A stretch of 64,000 bases of DNA, taken from the NCBI RefSeq assembly GCF_016649425.1, contig NZ_JADRCR010000002.1:568575-632574 (forward strand). The letters run 5' to 3'. Positions within the stretch are counted from its first letter, which is position 1, and each line of letters begins with the position of its first letter. Below are positions 1 through 8,731 of this stretch, in pieces. A program made the position numbers and the translations under genes. The notes below the pieces were generated by a model, which did not search any database, was not told where the DNA came from, and worked only from the letters and a program-made list of their open reading frames with translations. The DNA comes from Limnobaculum allomyrinae (GTDB lineage Bacteria > Pseudomonadota > Gammaproteobacteria > Enterobacterales > Enterobacteriaceae).

Positions 1-231
1 GATATTGTTGCGCAGAACCTTTCGAGCGACGATCTTGAAGATGAACTATTCGATTTGCTAAAGACAGCCGAAAAAGCAGCGTTTGCGCTCGATTGTTTGA
101 TGCTTGAAGATCCTAAAACATTGATGCCTCCAAGCTATATCGCAGACGGCCTTAAATGGTTTGAAAGAGCCGTTGGCAAAGACATCGCGGATAGTGAAAT
201 CAAGGAGGAAGCTGTTCATGATGAAGATTGA
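1..231 (+). CDS. C-terminal end of an OLD-like (GajA-type) nuclease, partial
   Basis: An open frame enters from the left edge and stops with TGA at 229-231, giving the last 76 residues of a protein. The tail is acidic (it starts DIVAQNLSSDDLEDELFDLL and contains FALDCLML, then PPSYIADGLKWFERAV). An alpha-helical end with a PSYI.DGL.W pattern is what I associate with the C-terminus of OLD/TOPRIM ATP-dependent nucleases. Its last 14 bases overlap the start of the downstream helicase gene, which implies translational coupling. An OLD nuclease followed by a UvrD helicase is the Gabija (GajA-GajB) arrangement. Catalytic domains lie outside the window, so the assignment rests on the short tail and on the neighbour. 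Confidence 0.5.
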   Translation, partial: DIVAQNLSSDDLEDELFDLLKTAEKAAFALDCLMLEDPKTLMPPSYIADGLKWFERAVGKDIADSEIKEEAVHDED

Positions 232-2128
232 GACAGCACCATCTAACTTTGATGACGGCGCTGATGCACAAATTCGCGCCTGCCTGAATCCCTCAACCCC
301 TAGAAGCTTTTTTCTGTATGCGAGTGCTGGCTCAGGAAAAACACGTTCACTGAAAAATGCGCTTGATACATTTCGTGCAGAACATGGGGCGTTGTTCCGA
401 CGCTTGGGCAAGAAAATCGCGGTGATCACGTATACGAATGCGGCAGCTGATGAAATCGCTGAGCGTGTTGGAGAAGATCCCCTGTTTCCGATTTCGACGA
501 TCCATAGTTTCTGTTGGCGGCATATCGAAACTTACCATAATGATATCCAAGCGTGGTTGCTCGACACACTTCCGGCTGATCTCGCTGAACTGCACGAGAA
601 GCAAGCGAAAGGACGCGCCAACACCAAGGCGGCGATAGATCGTGAACGTGCCATTGCCTCAACAATGCGACGTCTCGAATGGCTTAGTGTCCCAAGGCGT
701 TTCACCTATAACCCTAATGGTGACAACTATGGGAAGGACTCACTGTCCCATTCCGAGGTTCTGAAGATTACGGCTTCATTCATTGAGACGAAGCCATCAA
801 TGCAGGCTGTTCTCGTCAACAAATATCCTTTTCTGCTCATCGACGAGAGCCAAGATACGAACAAAGAATTACTTGAAGCATTCTTTAGACTAGAGGCTAT
901 GAACAATGGCAAATTTGGTATAGGGCTGTTTGGTGACACTATGCAGCGTATTTACCTTGATGGACACCCTGAGCTGGAACGTCTCGTTCCAGTCGATTGG
1001 GCTCGTCCAGTCAAGCGGCTAAATCATCGCTCGCCTCAGCGTGTCATCGCACTCGGTAATGTGTTGCGAGCATCTATTGATAGCCAAAACCAAATTGCGC
1101 GTGACGACAGCGAGGTTGGTTTCGTCCGCCTTTTCGTCGCACCTAATAATATCTCCGATAAACCAGGATTTGAGCAACGTGTCTGTGAGCGAATGGCCGA
1201 TATATGTAGCGACTCTGATTGGCGCAACGAAGCAATGATCAAAGCGCTCACTCTTGAACATCATATGGCGGCATCTAGATGTGGCTTCCTTGATATGTTC
1301 CAAGCATTGGCTCGGGATTCACGCTTGTCTACGGGGCTACGAACCGGAGAGCTTGCAGGCCTGAGACTGTTCACGGAGCGGGTTGCCCCACTCATAGCAA
1401 TGGCGCGTGCAGGAGACAAGTTTGCAGTTATGGCTCATTTGCGGGCAACCTCTCCGCTTCTTAAGCGGTCAGCTATTATCCACACTTCGACCCCGGAAGA
1501 TCCGTTACAGTCCATACGCTTCGGAGTGGATGCATTACTTGCTCTCAACCCTGAGCAATCCACCACCACTTTTCTCTCAGTATTGAAATGTGTAGCAGAG
1601 CATCAACTTTTTGAGATTCCAACGGCACTGCATCCATTTGTTCTCAGTGAACCTATGATGGCAGAGAACGGGCTGGTAATTGATGACGACGAATCGGGTA
1701 GTGATGAGTCAATAGAAAAATCACCCGCTAGCCTTGAAGCTTGGAGAGCATTTTTAGAAACACCTTACAACCAAACAACCTCATTCTCAGAGTATGTCAG
1801 TGATCGTGGAGCGTTCGGGACACATCAGGGGGTGAAAGGCCTTGAGTTTGAGCGTGTTTTAGTCATTCTAGATGACAGCGATGCGCGTGGATTTTTGTTT
1901 TCATACGATAAGCTCTTCGAAGCCAAGCCTCTGTCGGATGTAGACCGTAAGCATCTTTATGATGCTACGGATGGCGGTGTTGCTCGCACACGTCGCCTTT
2001 TGTATGTCACTTGTACTCGCGCAGAAAAAAGCTTAGCTCTGGTCGCTTATACTGAAAATCCTGACGCTCTGATCGCTGCTGCAATTCGTAACAAATGGTT
2101 TGATGTCGGCGAAATTGAGCGAATATGA
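218..2128 (+). CDS. UvrD/Rep-family (SF1A) helicase, Gabija GajB-like
   Basis: A 636-residue superfamily 1 DNA helicase. In order: Walker A ASAGSGKT (about residues 35-42), motif Ia with ITYTNAAADEIAERV, STIHSFCW, Walker B LLIDESQD, motif III GLFGDTMQRIY, LNHRSP, motif V THQGVKGLEFERV and motif VI RRLLYVTCTRAEK. All key helicase residues are present. The start chosen is ATG 218 (ATG 221 is also possible) because AAGGAGG lies at 202-208; the frame opens earlier at 161 without a ribosome site. The gene overlaps the preceding OLD-like frame by 14 bases. Paired with an OLD nuclease this fits the helicase subunit of Gabija anti-phage defence. It is somewhat longer than the founding GajB, so a related OLD-helicase pair is possible. 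Confidence 0.85.
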   Translation: MMKIETAPSNFDDGADAQIRACLNPSTPRSFFLYASAGSGKTRSLKNALDTFRAEHGALFRRLGKKIAVITYTNAAADEIAERVGEDPLFPISTIHSFCWRHIETYHNDIQAWLLDTLPADLAELHEKQAKGRANTKAAIDRERAIASTMRRLEWLSVPRRFTYNPNGDNYGKDSLSHSEVLKITASFIETKPSMQAVLVNKYPFLLIDESQDTNKELLEAFFRLEAMNNGKFGIGLFGDTMQRIYLDGHPELERLVPVDWARPVKRLNHRSPQRVIALGNVLRASIDSQNQIARDDSEVGFVRLFVAPNNISDKPGFEQRVCERMADICSDSDWRNEAMIKALTLEHHMAASRCGFLDMFQALARDSRLSTGLRTGELAGLRLFTERVAPLIAMARAGDKFAVMAHLRATSPLLKRSAIIHTSTPEDPLQSIRFGVDALLALNPEQSTTTFLSVLKCVAEHQLFEIPTALHPFVLSEPMMAENGLVIDDDESGSDESIEKSPASLEAWRAFLETPYNQTTSFSEYVSDRGAFGTHQGVKGLEFERVLVILDDSDARGFLFSYDKLFEAKPLSDVDRKHLYDATDGGVARTRRLLYVTCTRAEKSLALVAYTENPDALIAAAIRNKWFDVGEIERI

Positions 2129-2246
2129 CAAAGTTTTCGCTTTACGGCTTGAACGCTTTGAACTGTTGCTGTGGGTGATTACTTGGTAAAGCTATAAGGA
2201 AAATATAGCTTTTTAAAAATAAATGGATAAATAGAGGAAAAGATAA

Positions 2247-2810
2247 ATGGCAAAACGTATCACTGCATTATGTACAATATTAGGTGTGATAATCGCAGCT
2301 GTAGGACTCTATCTTCCTTACAGGAGCGAGTTGAACGAAGCTCTTTATCAAAAGGAATTTCTAACAGGGAAATGGTCTACTGATGCAGAGTACGTAATTA
2401 ATAGCCGAGATCTTGGACTAGACAAATCACAACCAATTGTGACAATACAATTGGTTGTTGATGAGGATGGCTCTATTGATGGGGAAATCATCTCTGAAAC
2501 ATTATGTGATGCCATGCCATTTACGTGGCATATATCTCTGACTAGTAATAGCCCATCCCTTAAAGATTTTGTTTTTTCTAGAAATTTTTACATTAGGCAA
2601 CTTGTTAATGGTTCTATAGATAAAAGCCCTGTTGTAGCAACACTGAAACTAGTTGATGAAGATCGTAAGCATAAATCCATAACATTTGAAGTGGTTAATG
2701 ATGCTACAGGAATGTTACCTAAGCAGTTAACTGTTGGGAAAGACCTTCCTAAGTTTGAAGAAAATTATAAATTCCTTCAGAAATATTGTGCTAATTCTAC
2801 GAAAAGATAA
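2247..2810 (+). CDS. Membrane-anchored protein of unknown function
   Basis: 187 residues, not recognised. One hydrophobic segment near the N-terminus (ITALCTILGVIIAAVGLYLP, about residues 5-24) is followed by a soluble domain rich in predicted beta-strand (alternating hydrophobics such as IVTIQLVVDEDGSIDGEII). This suggests a single-pass protein with the bulk on one side of the inner membrane. The start has a plausible ribosome site (AGAGGAAAAG). It is 119 bases downstream of the helicase on the same strand, within the integrative element, so it may be a further component of the defence locus or independent cargo. Base composition is more AT-rich than the helicase gene. Confidence 0.6.
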   Translation: MAKRITALCTILGVIIAAVGLYLPYRSELNEALYQKEFLTGKWSTDAEYVINSRDLGLDKSQPIVTIQLVVDEDGSIDGEIISETLCDAMPFTWHISLTSNSPSLKDFVFSRNFYIRQLVNGSIDKSPVVATLKLVDEDRKHKSITFEVVNDATGMLPKQLTVGKDLPKFEENYKFLQKYCANSTKR

Positions 2811-2848
2811 TGCTCTAAATAAAGCTAGTTTAGAAACAGTACCAAGGT

Positions 2849-3294
2849 TTAAAGCCTATATTCTTCAAGACTAATCTCAAAATATGGTTGTAGGATTGTT
2901 TCTTCGAAAAGAGCCATTTCATCTTGAGGAATTTGTACAAAAGTTGAATTATGGTTTGGTGTCCACCACTTTTCAGGCCCAGCATAAGGGTTTTGATGGC
3001 TCGCACGTGCAATGATTCGAAAGGGCCTGTCTATCCAGCCTGGTTCATATGAAAAATAGTTAGCTGGGCCTGTAAATTGACCAAGAAGATATATACCACC
3101 AACATTGCCATGAGTTAAATAAAAATAATCACCAATGTTTGCGTTGATAAAGTTTTCCCCTTGAGGAGTATCAGAGCGTCCTTTTGCGGCGGTATCTCGA
3201 TGTACGTAGACTAAACGTTCTTCATCGACGTAAGTAGATCTTCGAAGTTGAATACTCCGTATCCTTGAGATAATTTCCAAAATTTAGGTTTCAT
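2849..3294 (-). pseudogene. EVE/PUA-like domain protein, broken by one frameshift
   Basis: The long minus-strand frame (2849-3280) only has a TTG start and lacks a proper N-terminus. In another frame an ATG at 3294 opens MKPKFWKLSQG, continues to FEDLLTS and hits TAG at 3211-3213. The first frame resumes exactly there with DEERLVYVHRDTAAKG. Joined at about 3226-3228 they form a continuous protein of about 147 residues: MKPKFWKLS..FEDLLTS / DEERLVYVH..QGENFINANIGDYFYLTHGN..GIYLLGQFTGPANYF..WWTPNHNSTF. The GDYFYLTHGN and IYLLGQ strands look like an EVE-type PUA-fold domain; that family call is from memory. No slippery heptamer is visible at the junction, so I read it as a one-base loss (or a sequence error) rather than programmed frameshifting. 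Confidence 0.65.
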
Positions 3295-3306
3295 GTGGTT
3301 TTTTGC

Positions 3307-3335
3307 CAGAGGTTATTATATTGATTTAACCTCTG
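3307..3335. repeat. Inverted repeat upstream of the EVE-like gene
   Basis: Perfect 9-bp arms CAGAGGTTA (3307-3315) and TAACCTCTG (3327-3335) with an 11-base AT-rich loop, in the gap between the integrase stop and the EVE-like gene start. It has no run of T, so it could be an operator as well as a stem-loop. Confidence 0.5.
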
Positions 3336-3393
3336 AGAATATCGAATATTACTTTTTGAGTCTAGCTATAACTAATTGTTGTTAATTGCTTTC

Positions 3394-4593
3394 CTAAGAA
3401 GCCTTTTCCACAAACTCCCCCCACCAATCCATCATTTCACGCCGCTGTTCCAAGTAGATAGCCCTGTTATAAGCACGTCGAACTTCATTGCTATCAATAT
3501 GGGCTAGGGCTGCTTCAATCACATCAGGTAGAAAGCCTTTCTCGTTTAACGCTGTTGATGCAATGGATCGGAAACCGTGAGCCACTAAACGCCCAGCAAA
3601 GCCTACGCGCTTAATGGCAGCATTAACCGTCTGGCTGTTCATTGGCTTGGTGTAGGGGGATTTCATGCTTGGAAACACGTGCTCCCTGTGTCCACTGATA
3701 GGCTTCATAATTTCAAGGATAGTTAATGCCTGCGGTGATAGCGGGATCATGTGTTCCCGTTTCATTTTCATGCGTGATGCGGGAATAGTCCAAAGCTTAT
3801 CATCGATGTCTATTTCATCCCATGTTACTTCGGCAGCTTCTGCTGGGCGGGTCATAGTTAGTAGTTGCCATTGTAGTAAGCAATAAGTCTGGCGCTCAAT
3901 GTTGACGCCCTGTAAGGCTGACATTAGCTCTGGTAGCTGTTCAGGTCGTAAGGCTGGTAGATTTTTGACGACTGGATTTTCAAATGCAGCAGTGATTTTG
4001 GCCGCTGGGTTAGCGTCAAGGAAACCAACGTTAACCGCGTAGTACATGATCTCATTAATACGTTGGGCTACACGCTTAACTGATTCAAGCTTGCCCTGTG
4101 CCTTTAATGGCTCCAATGCGGTGATAAAGTGACGTGCTTTAAGTTCAGTGATAGCGGTATTGCCAACGGTAGGGAAGACGTGTAGTTCGAGGGATCGCCA
4201 GATATCTTTCAGGGTGGTTTCTTGCAGGTTTGATTTGGATTTTACTTTAAACCAGTCGCTGGCTATTTTTTCAAAAGTATTGTTTTTTTCTTCAAAGAGT
4301 CGTTGTTCTTCGGCTTGCTTATGTTCTTGCGGGTCGATGCCTTTGGCGAGGAGTTCTTTAGCGTTTTCTCTTTTTTGTCGGGCATCTGCGAGGCTTACTG
4401 CGGGGTAACGACCAAAACTAACAAGGGTTCTCCTCTTGGTGATTGGCCGATAGTAGTTAAATCGCCATATCTTGGAGCCAGTAGGTTTTATCAGCAAGTA
4501 CAGGCCGTTGCCGTCTTGTAGGGTGTACTCTTTGTCTGTGGGTTTGGCTGTTTTAATTTTTGTGTCAGTTAACGGTATAGTTGTACGCGCCAT
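3394..4593 (-). CDS. Tyrosine recombinase, P4/CP4-57 IntA type
   Basis: A 399-residue site-specific integrase. The N-terminal DUF4102-type domain (LTDTKIKTAKPTDKEYTLQDG..GLYLLI..GSKIWRF..LGRYP-like stretch) marks the P4/CP4-57 family. The central SAM-like domain is followed by the catalytic domain with Arg in TMTRPAEAAEVTWDEID, HMIPLS, the HGFRS box, the second His in ALAH, and the tyrosine in NRAIYLEQRREMMDWW. All catalytic residues are visible and the length is typical. It starts 164 bases from the 3' end of ssrA and is read away from it, as for CP4-57 and other elements integrated in ssrA. It should catalyse integration and excision of the element that extends off the left edge. Confidence 0.95.
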   Translation of the reverse strand: MARTTIPLTDTKIKTAKPTDKEYTLQDGNGLYLLIKPTGSKIWRFNYYRPITKRRTLVSFGRYPAVSLADARQKRENAKELLAKGIDPQEHKQAEEQRLFEEKNNTFEKIASDWFKVKSKSNLQETTLKDIWRSLELHVFPTVGNTAITELKARHFITALEPLKAQGKLESVKRVAQRINEIMYYAVNVGFLDANPAAKITAAFENPVVKNLPALRPEQLPELMSALQGVNIERQTYCLLQWQLLTMTRPAEAAEVTWDEIDIDDKLWTIPASRMKMKREHMIPLSPQALTILEIMKPISGHREHVFPSMKSPYTKPMNSQTVNAAIKRVGFAGRLVAHGFRSIASTALNEKGFLPDVIEAALAHIDSNEVRRAYNRAIYLEQRREMMDWWGEFVEKAS

Positions 4594-4673
4594 AGTTATA
4601 CGTCCTTTAGTTATATGGTGTGCATATAACTAATTATATAACTAAAAACAATGATTGTCAGCGAATATAACTA
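4593..4673. repeat. Cluster of 9-bp repeats at the integrase promoter
   Basis: TAGTTATA at 4593-4600 and TAGTTATAT at 4608-4616 in one direction, and ATATAACTA at 4624-4632, 4636-4644 and 4665-4673 in the other: five copies of one motif in 81 bases between the integrase start and the attachment site. Likely roles are arm-type integrase sites, excisionase/AlpA sites or an integrase operator (inference). Confidence 0.6.
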
Positions 4674-4689
4674 TACATCACAAGCCATA

Positions 4690-4725
4690 AAAAAAGCTTT
4701 TAGCGTTGATTCTGAAAGCTTTTTT
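4690..4725 (-). terminator. Terminator after ssrA
   Basis: Arms AAAAAAGCTTT (4690-4700) and AAAGCTTTTTT (4715-4725) pair over 11 bp with T-runs on both strands. It lies 32 bases beyond the mature 3' end of ssrA, so it can end ssrA transcription and block read-through in either direction. Confidence 0.6.
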
Positions 4726-4756
4726 AGGGTTTAGTGCGTGTCACTAAGTCAAGATT

Positions 4757-5121
4757 TGGTGGAGCTGGCGGGAGTTGAACCCGCGTCCGAAATTTCTACA
4801 CCGTCGGTACTACATGCTTAGTCTGGTCTTTACATTCGCCTGGCAGCTGCGGACAGACACGCCACTACCAGACTAGCTTGATTAATTTTAATGCTTCAAC
4901 CCCAAGCAAGGCATCCACACGATCTCTTTTGGTTTTGACCTCTCTTGATCCCCGTCCTAAGAGCGGAGGCTAGGGAGAGAGGGCTCTGAGCAGGTTATTA
5001 AGCTGCTAGTGCGTAGTTTTCGTCGTTTGCGACTATTTTTTTGCGGTTTATTAACGAGGCCTACCGCACCTCGGCATGCACCTTGGGTTTCGCAAATCCC
5101 GTCGAATCCAGAATCAGCCCC
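4757..5121 (-). ncRNA. ssrA: tmRNA (transfer-messenger RNA)
   Basis: The minus strand starts GGGGCTGATTCTGGATTCGA (5' end at 5121) and ends with the tRNA-like TTCAACTCCCGCCAGCTCCACCA (3' end at 4757), both diagnostic. The resume reading frame is at 4998-5030 and encodes ANDENYALAA followed by TAA, identical to the E. coli tag. With SmpB it rescues ribosomes stalled on broken messages and tags the product for proteolysis. A good -10 (TATAAT on the minus strand, 5136-5141) lies about 14 bases from the mature end, consistent with an RNase P-processed precursor. The 3' end is the attachment site of the integrative element on the left; its partner att site is outside the window. Confidence 0.98.
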
Positions 5122-5261
5122 AAGTTGATTGAACGATTATAACAGATTTATCCCTGCACACACCAGCGACTTAACTGTTTGCCGGTTTTATAGGCAGAGT
5201 GGTTGAGCTGAGGGGCCTGACAGCATATTGGAAATGAGCGTCAGGCCATTAGTAGGGAGGA

Positions 5262-5663
5262 TTACTTGCGCTGCCCTTTAGAGAGCATCCATTGCCATTT
5301 TTGTTCCCGGTTCAGTTCCGGAGGGGGAACGCGTAAGGATGGATCTAAACGTGATACCGGATCGTTATCAGCTTCGTTATTGACCGCGTTCTTGATGCGG
5401 GTAGTGATCACTTCATCAATGTGGCTCACCTGAATCAGGCGCTGACACTGACAGCCACGACCTTCCAGTTGGTTCGGTACGCTTTTGGTTTTGCAGGTTA
5501 TCTCATCAACCGCAGAAAGAATATAGGACACGGTATTGATAGCTTTACACGGAGTCAGCTCGAAGTGCTCTGCAATTTCTGTGGCGCTAATCCAGCGGCT
5601 TTGCTGCATTACCCAGCGAGCGACGGAAAGATATAAAGGTTCTTGAACATACTGTCTGTACAT
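5262..5663 (-). CDS. caiF: Carnitine operon activator CaiF
   Basis: 133 residues against 131 in E. coli, with the same architecture: an N-terminal winged-helix-like domain (PLYLSVARWVMQQSRWISATEIAEHF), the cysteine-rich NQLEGRGCQCQRLIQV segment and the closing LNREQKWQWMLSK. CaiF activates the divergent cai and fix operons in the presence of carnitine under anaerobic conditions, and in E. coli its own expression depends on CRP and FNR. It sits between ssrA and aes, separated from the fix operon by aes and yaaU. Confidence 0.95.
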   Translation of the reverse strand: MYRQYVQEPLYLSVARWVMQQSRWISATEIAEHFELTPCKAINTVSYILSAVDEITCKTKSVPNQLEGRGCQCQRLIQVSHIDEVITTRIKNAVNNEADNDPVSRLDPSLRVPPPELNREQKWQWMLSKGQRK

Positions 5664-6134
5664 ATTCTCACCTATTTCATCAGGACTACTAACCTATAAT
5701 ATTGCCAGCATTTATCTATTTTTTAGTGCAATAAATAGATGTCACGACGATGTATTGATATTTAACTTTTTAATTATCAATCTCTCTGAATATACCTAAT
5801 CATGCCTCAAAGAACTATGTGTTTTTATGCTATTTTTTATAAAAATATCAATTAATTGACAATGTTAATTCATTGTTTCAATAAGGTGTCTTGGTCGTAA
5901 TTTAAAATGATTATTTGTGACATTAAAATAAGATCAGGCTACATTTTTTGATCGTTATCATTTATTGATAAAGAATAATGATTTTTGCTTTTTTGGCTGT
6001 GGGATGTAAATCAATTAAGGGTCTTTAAAATTTATTTTATTTTAAATTTCAGTAAATTACTTTTTTTGTGCGGTGGATCTTAGTTCGGTTTCAGATAACG
6101 AATAAAATTAATCAATATCTGCCTGGAGGATAAA
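5664..6134. promoter_or_regulatory. AT-rich divergent control region of caiF and aes
   Basis: 471 bases without a gene. The clearest signal is TTGATCGTTATCAT at 5948-5961, one mismatch from the FNR consensus TTGATnnnnATCAA. It is about 285 bases from the caiF start and 174 from aes, so its target is unclear. The remainder is AT-rich with no convincing additional element. Confidence 0.4.
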
Positions 6135-7100
6135 ATGAAGCCGGAAAATAAAATAAATGTTCTTGAGTGTATTTCTCAGGAAATGCGCGATGTATTGCAA
6201 TTTCAATTACAAAATGCCAAACCTCAACCCGCTAATTCAGATTATGGAACTATTCGCCAGGGTTATATTGAAGAGCGTAAATATTGGAATAGTGAAGGGC
6301 CAGAAATGGTCGAAACACAATCAGTAAAAATAGCTACGAAATATGGTGAAACCGGAACGCGAATATATTATCCACAACACACAACTCGAGCCACGCTGTT
6401 TTATTTACACGGTGGTGGCTTTATTGTCGGTAATCTTGATACTCACGATCGCATTATGCGTCTGTTAGCGCACTACACCGGCTGTGCGGTGATCGGAGTC
6501 GATTATTCACTTTCTCCCGAGGCGCGTTTTCCGCAGGCGATTGAAGAAACGGTTGCCGTTTGCCAATATTTTCATGCTCACGCGGAGGATTATCAGTTAA
6601 ACATGCAGCAGATCGGCTTTGCGGGTGATTCTGCTGGTGCGATGTTGTCATTCGCCACTACGCTGTGGCTGCGGGATCGCGCTATCGATTGTGGTCGTGT
6701 TGCTGGTGTGCTGCTCTACTATGGGCTGTATGGTTTACGCGACTCCATGACCCGCCGCCTGTACGGTGGCAGTTGGGATGGCTTAACTCAGAAAGATTTA
6801 GAAGAGTATGAACAGGCCTATCTGGCTACTGAACAGGATAAGGAATCACCTTATTACTGCATATTTAATAATGATTTAACTCGAAATATTCCGCCTTGCT
6901 TTATTGTTGGGGCAGAGTTCGATCCGTTAATTGATGATAGCCGAACGTTGTACCAAACATTACGTGAACATCAACAACCTTGTTGCTACCAGATGTATGC
7001 CGGAACCCTTCACGCCTTTTTACACTATTCCCGCATGATGAAGAGTGCCGATCAGGCTTTGCGTGATGGCGCGGGCTACTTTTGTCGCCATCTCGATTAG
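6135..7100 (+). CDS. aes: Acetyl esterase
   Basis: 321 residues, close to E. coli Aes (319). A hormone-sensitive-lipase family alpha/beta hydrolase with the oxyanion motif HGGGF (about residue 91), the nucleophile elbow GDSAG (Ser about 165), an acid in EFDPL and the catalytic His in TLHAFLHYS. It hydrolyses short-chain acyl esters in the cytoplasm, and E. coli Aes also binds MalT and represses the maltose regulon. Start supported by GGAGG just upstream at 6125. It has its own promoter region and converges on yaaU; it is not part of the cai cluster in E. coli. Confidence 0.95.
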   Translation: MKPENKINVLECISQEMRDVLQFQLQNAKPQPANSDYGTIRQGYIEERKYWNSEGPEMVETQSVKIATKYGETGTRIYYPQHTTRATLFYLHGGGFIVGNLDTHDRIMRLLAHYTGCAVIGVDYSLSPEARFPQAIEETVAVCQYFHAHAEDYQLNMQQIGFAGDSAGAMLSFATTLWLRDRAIDCGRVAGVLLYYGLYGLRDSMTRRLYGGSWDGLTQKDLEEYEQAYLATEQDKESPYYCIFNNDLTRNIPPCFIVGAEFDPLIDDSRTLYQTLREHQQPCCYQMYAGTLHAFLHYSRMMKSADQALRDGAGYFCRHLD

Positions 7101-7112
7101 TCTGTCTCCGGA

Positions 7113-7134
7113 AGGTTGCCCGTTTGGGCAACCT
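7113..7134. terminator. Hairpin between convergent aes and yaaU
   Basis: AGGTTGCCC (7113-7121), loop GTTT, GGGCAACCT (7126-7134). A perfect 9-bp stem in the 46-base space between two converging stop codons. No strong T-run on either strand. Confidence 0.6.
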
Positions 7135-7146
7135 CATCAGGATATC

Positions 7147-8463
7147 TTAGTAAAGTTTCATCTGGCTGGTTTGTTCCAGCGACATGCCGCGAGTTTCCGG
7201 AGCCAGTACTACGGACACCAGTAGACCAAACAACGATACGCCGGCACCAACCAGCATGGTGGCAGAAATACCATACTGTTGCATAAACAGCGGTAATCCA
7301 TAGATGGAAATCATAGTACCGATGCGGCTCAGGGACATGGCCGCACCAACCGCCGAGGCACGAATAGCGGTGGGAAATAACTCATTAGGATACAGCCATT
7401 GCAGGATCCCGGGGCCGCCGGAGAAAAAGGCATAAGTGGCAAAGGCAATAATAATAAACAGAATACCGGGTTCTGAAACAAAACCCAACAGCGCCAGTGC
7501 GATGGTCATCATGGTAAAACTGCCAATCAGTAACGGCCTGCGGCCAATACTGTTTAGCCAGTACATGGCCGGGAGGCAGCCAAGCATAAAAAACAGGCTG
7601 ATGACGACATTGCCCAATACCGCGTCTTTCCCTTCGCTAAGACCCAACTGAGTAATAATCTGTGGGCCAAAGGTATAAATGGCAAACATTGGGATTACCT
7701 GACAAGTCCAGATAATGGCGACAAACAGTAACGACGTGAAATGGCGGCGGGTAAAAATCTGACGGTAGCGGGTTTCTGGTTCCTGTTCCTCTTCGAAAAC
7801 CACATGCTCGCCAAACAGCTTAAACATCAGTTCCCGGCACTCTTTCACCCGGCCTTTGCGAATCAGCCAGCGGGGTGATTCCGGCAGTTCAAAGCGACCT
7901 AACAAAATGATAATGCAGGGAATGGCCGCGCTGCCTAACATCCAGCGCCAGCCGTTTTCCATATCGTAGAGCAAATATCCCACCAGATCGGCAGCCGTCG
8001 CGCCGATATACCACATGGCGGCAATAAATCCCATGGTAAAGGCGCGCTGTTTGGTGCTGGAGAATTCTGCAATCATTGAGGTGGCTATGGGGTAGTCAGC
8101 CCCAATGACAATGCCAATCAAAAAGCGCATTATCACCAGTTCCAGCGGCGATGAGACAAACATGGTCGCTACGGAAATCAAACCGATGGCCAGAATATCA
8201 ATTAAAAACATCAGGCGGCGACCAACCAGATCGGCAATATAGCCGAACAGGGCGGTGCCAATAAACAGGCCAACCAGCGTAGCGGCACCGATTAAACCTA
8301 TCCAGTTAGCGTCCAGTTTTAAAACCGGGGTAAGTTGTTCCAGTGAAATACCGATGATGACCAGAACATAGCCATCAAGAAAAGGGCCTCCGCTACCCCA
8401 CAACATAATTTTGCGGTGTATCGGTGAAAAACTAATGTCATCGAATTTTTTATATTGTTCCAT
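7147..8463 (-). CDS. yaaU: MFS transporter YaaU
   Basis: 438 residues with 12 predicted membrane segments, of the sugar-porter-like MFS group. The loop 2-3 motif is GYIADLVGRR, and PESPRWLIRKGR precedes the central cytoplasmic loop. It is very close to E. coli YaaU (443 aa), sharing the N-terminal FDDISFSPIHRKIMLWGSGG. As in E. coli it lies directly downstream of fixX, suggesting a transport function linked to carnitine/betaine metabolism, although the substrate is unknown. The gap from fixX is 268 bases, so it may have a separate promoter. Confidence 0.93.
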   Translation of the reverse strand: MEQYKKFDDISFSPIHRKIMLWGSGGPFLDGYVLVIIGISLEQLTPVLKLDANWIGLIGAATLVGLFIGTALFGYIADLVGRRLMFLIDILAIGLISVATMFVSSPLELVIMRFLIGIVIGADYPIATSMIAEFSSTKQRAFTMGFIAAMWYIGATAADLVGYLLYDMENGWRWMLGSAAIPCIIILLGRFELPESPRWLIRKGRVKECRELMFKLFGEHVVFEEEQEPETRYRQIFTRRHFTSLLFVAIIWTCQVIPMFAIYTFGPQIITQLGLSEGKDAVLGNVVISLFFMLGCLPAMYWLNSIGRRPLLIGSFTMMTIALALLGFVSEPGILFIIIAFATYAFFSGGPGILQWLYPNELFPTAIRASAVGAAMSLSRIGTMISIYGLPLFMQQYGISATMLVGAGVSLFGLLVSVVLAPETRGMSLEQTSQMKLY

Positions 8464-8731
8464 AAAATATCAGGCCATTTTGTTATGCGTTTTAGTATGT
8501 ACTGATAACTAAAAGGCTATTGAGATTGATGACGCCTTAATCCGGTGGGCAAGCCTGACCCAACGCTTTTCAATATTAAGTACAAAGGGTATTCCAGCCG
8601 ATAGTCTGTTAATTGAAGCAAGATGTTTTTACCGGCGGAATATCCTCTGAAAACTGATTAAAACTTAGCGTTATTCATCTCTTATTTTATAAGGAGCGGA
8701 AATGGATATACTATCCATCCCCGCATTGGCC

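Noticed and set aside
3200-3240. Programmed frameshifting in the EVE-like gene
   Set aside because: No slippery heptamer or downstream structure is visible at the junction, so mutation or sequence error is simpler.
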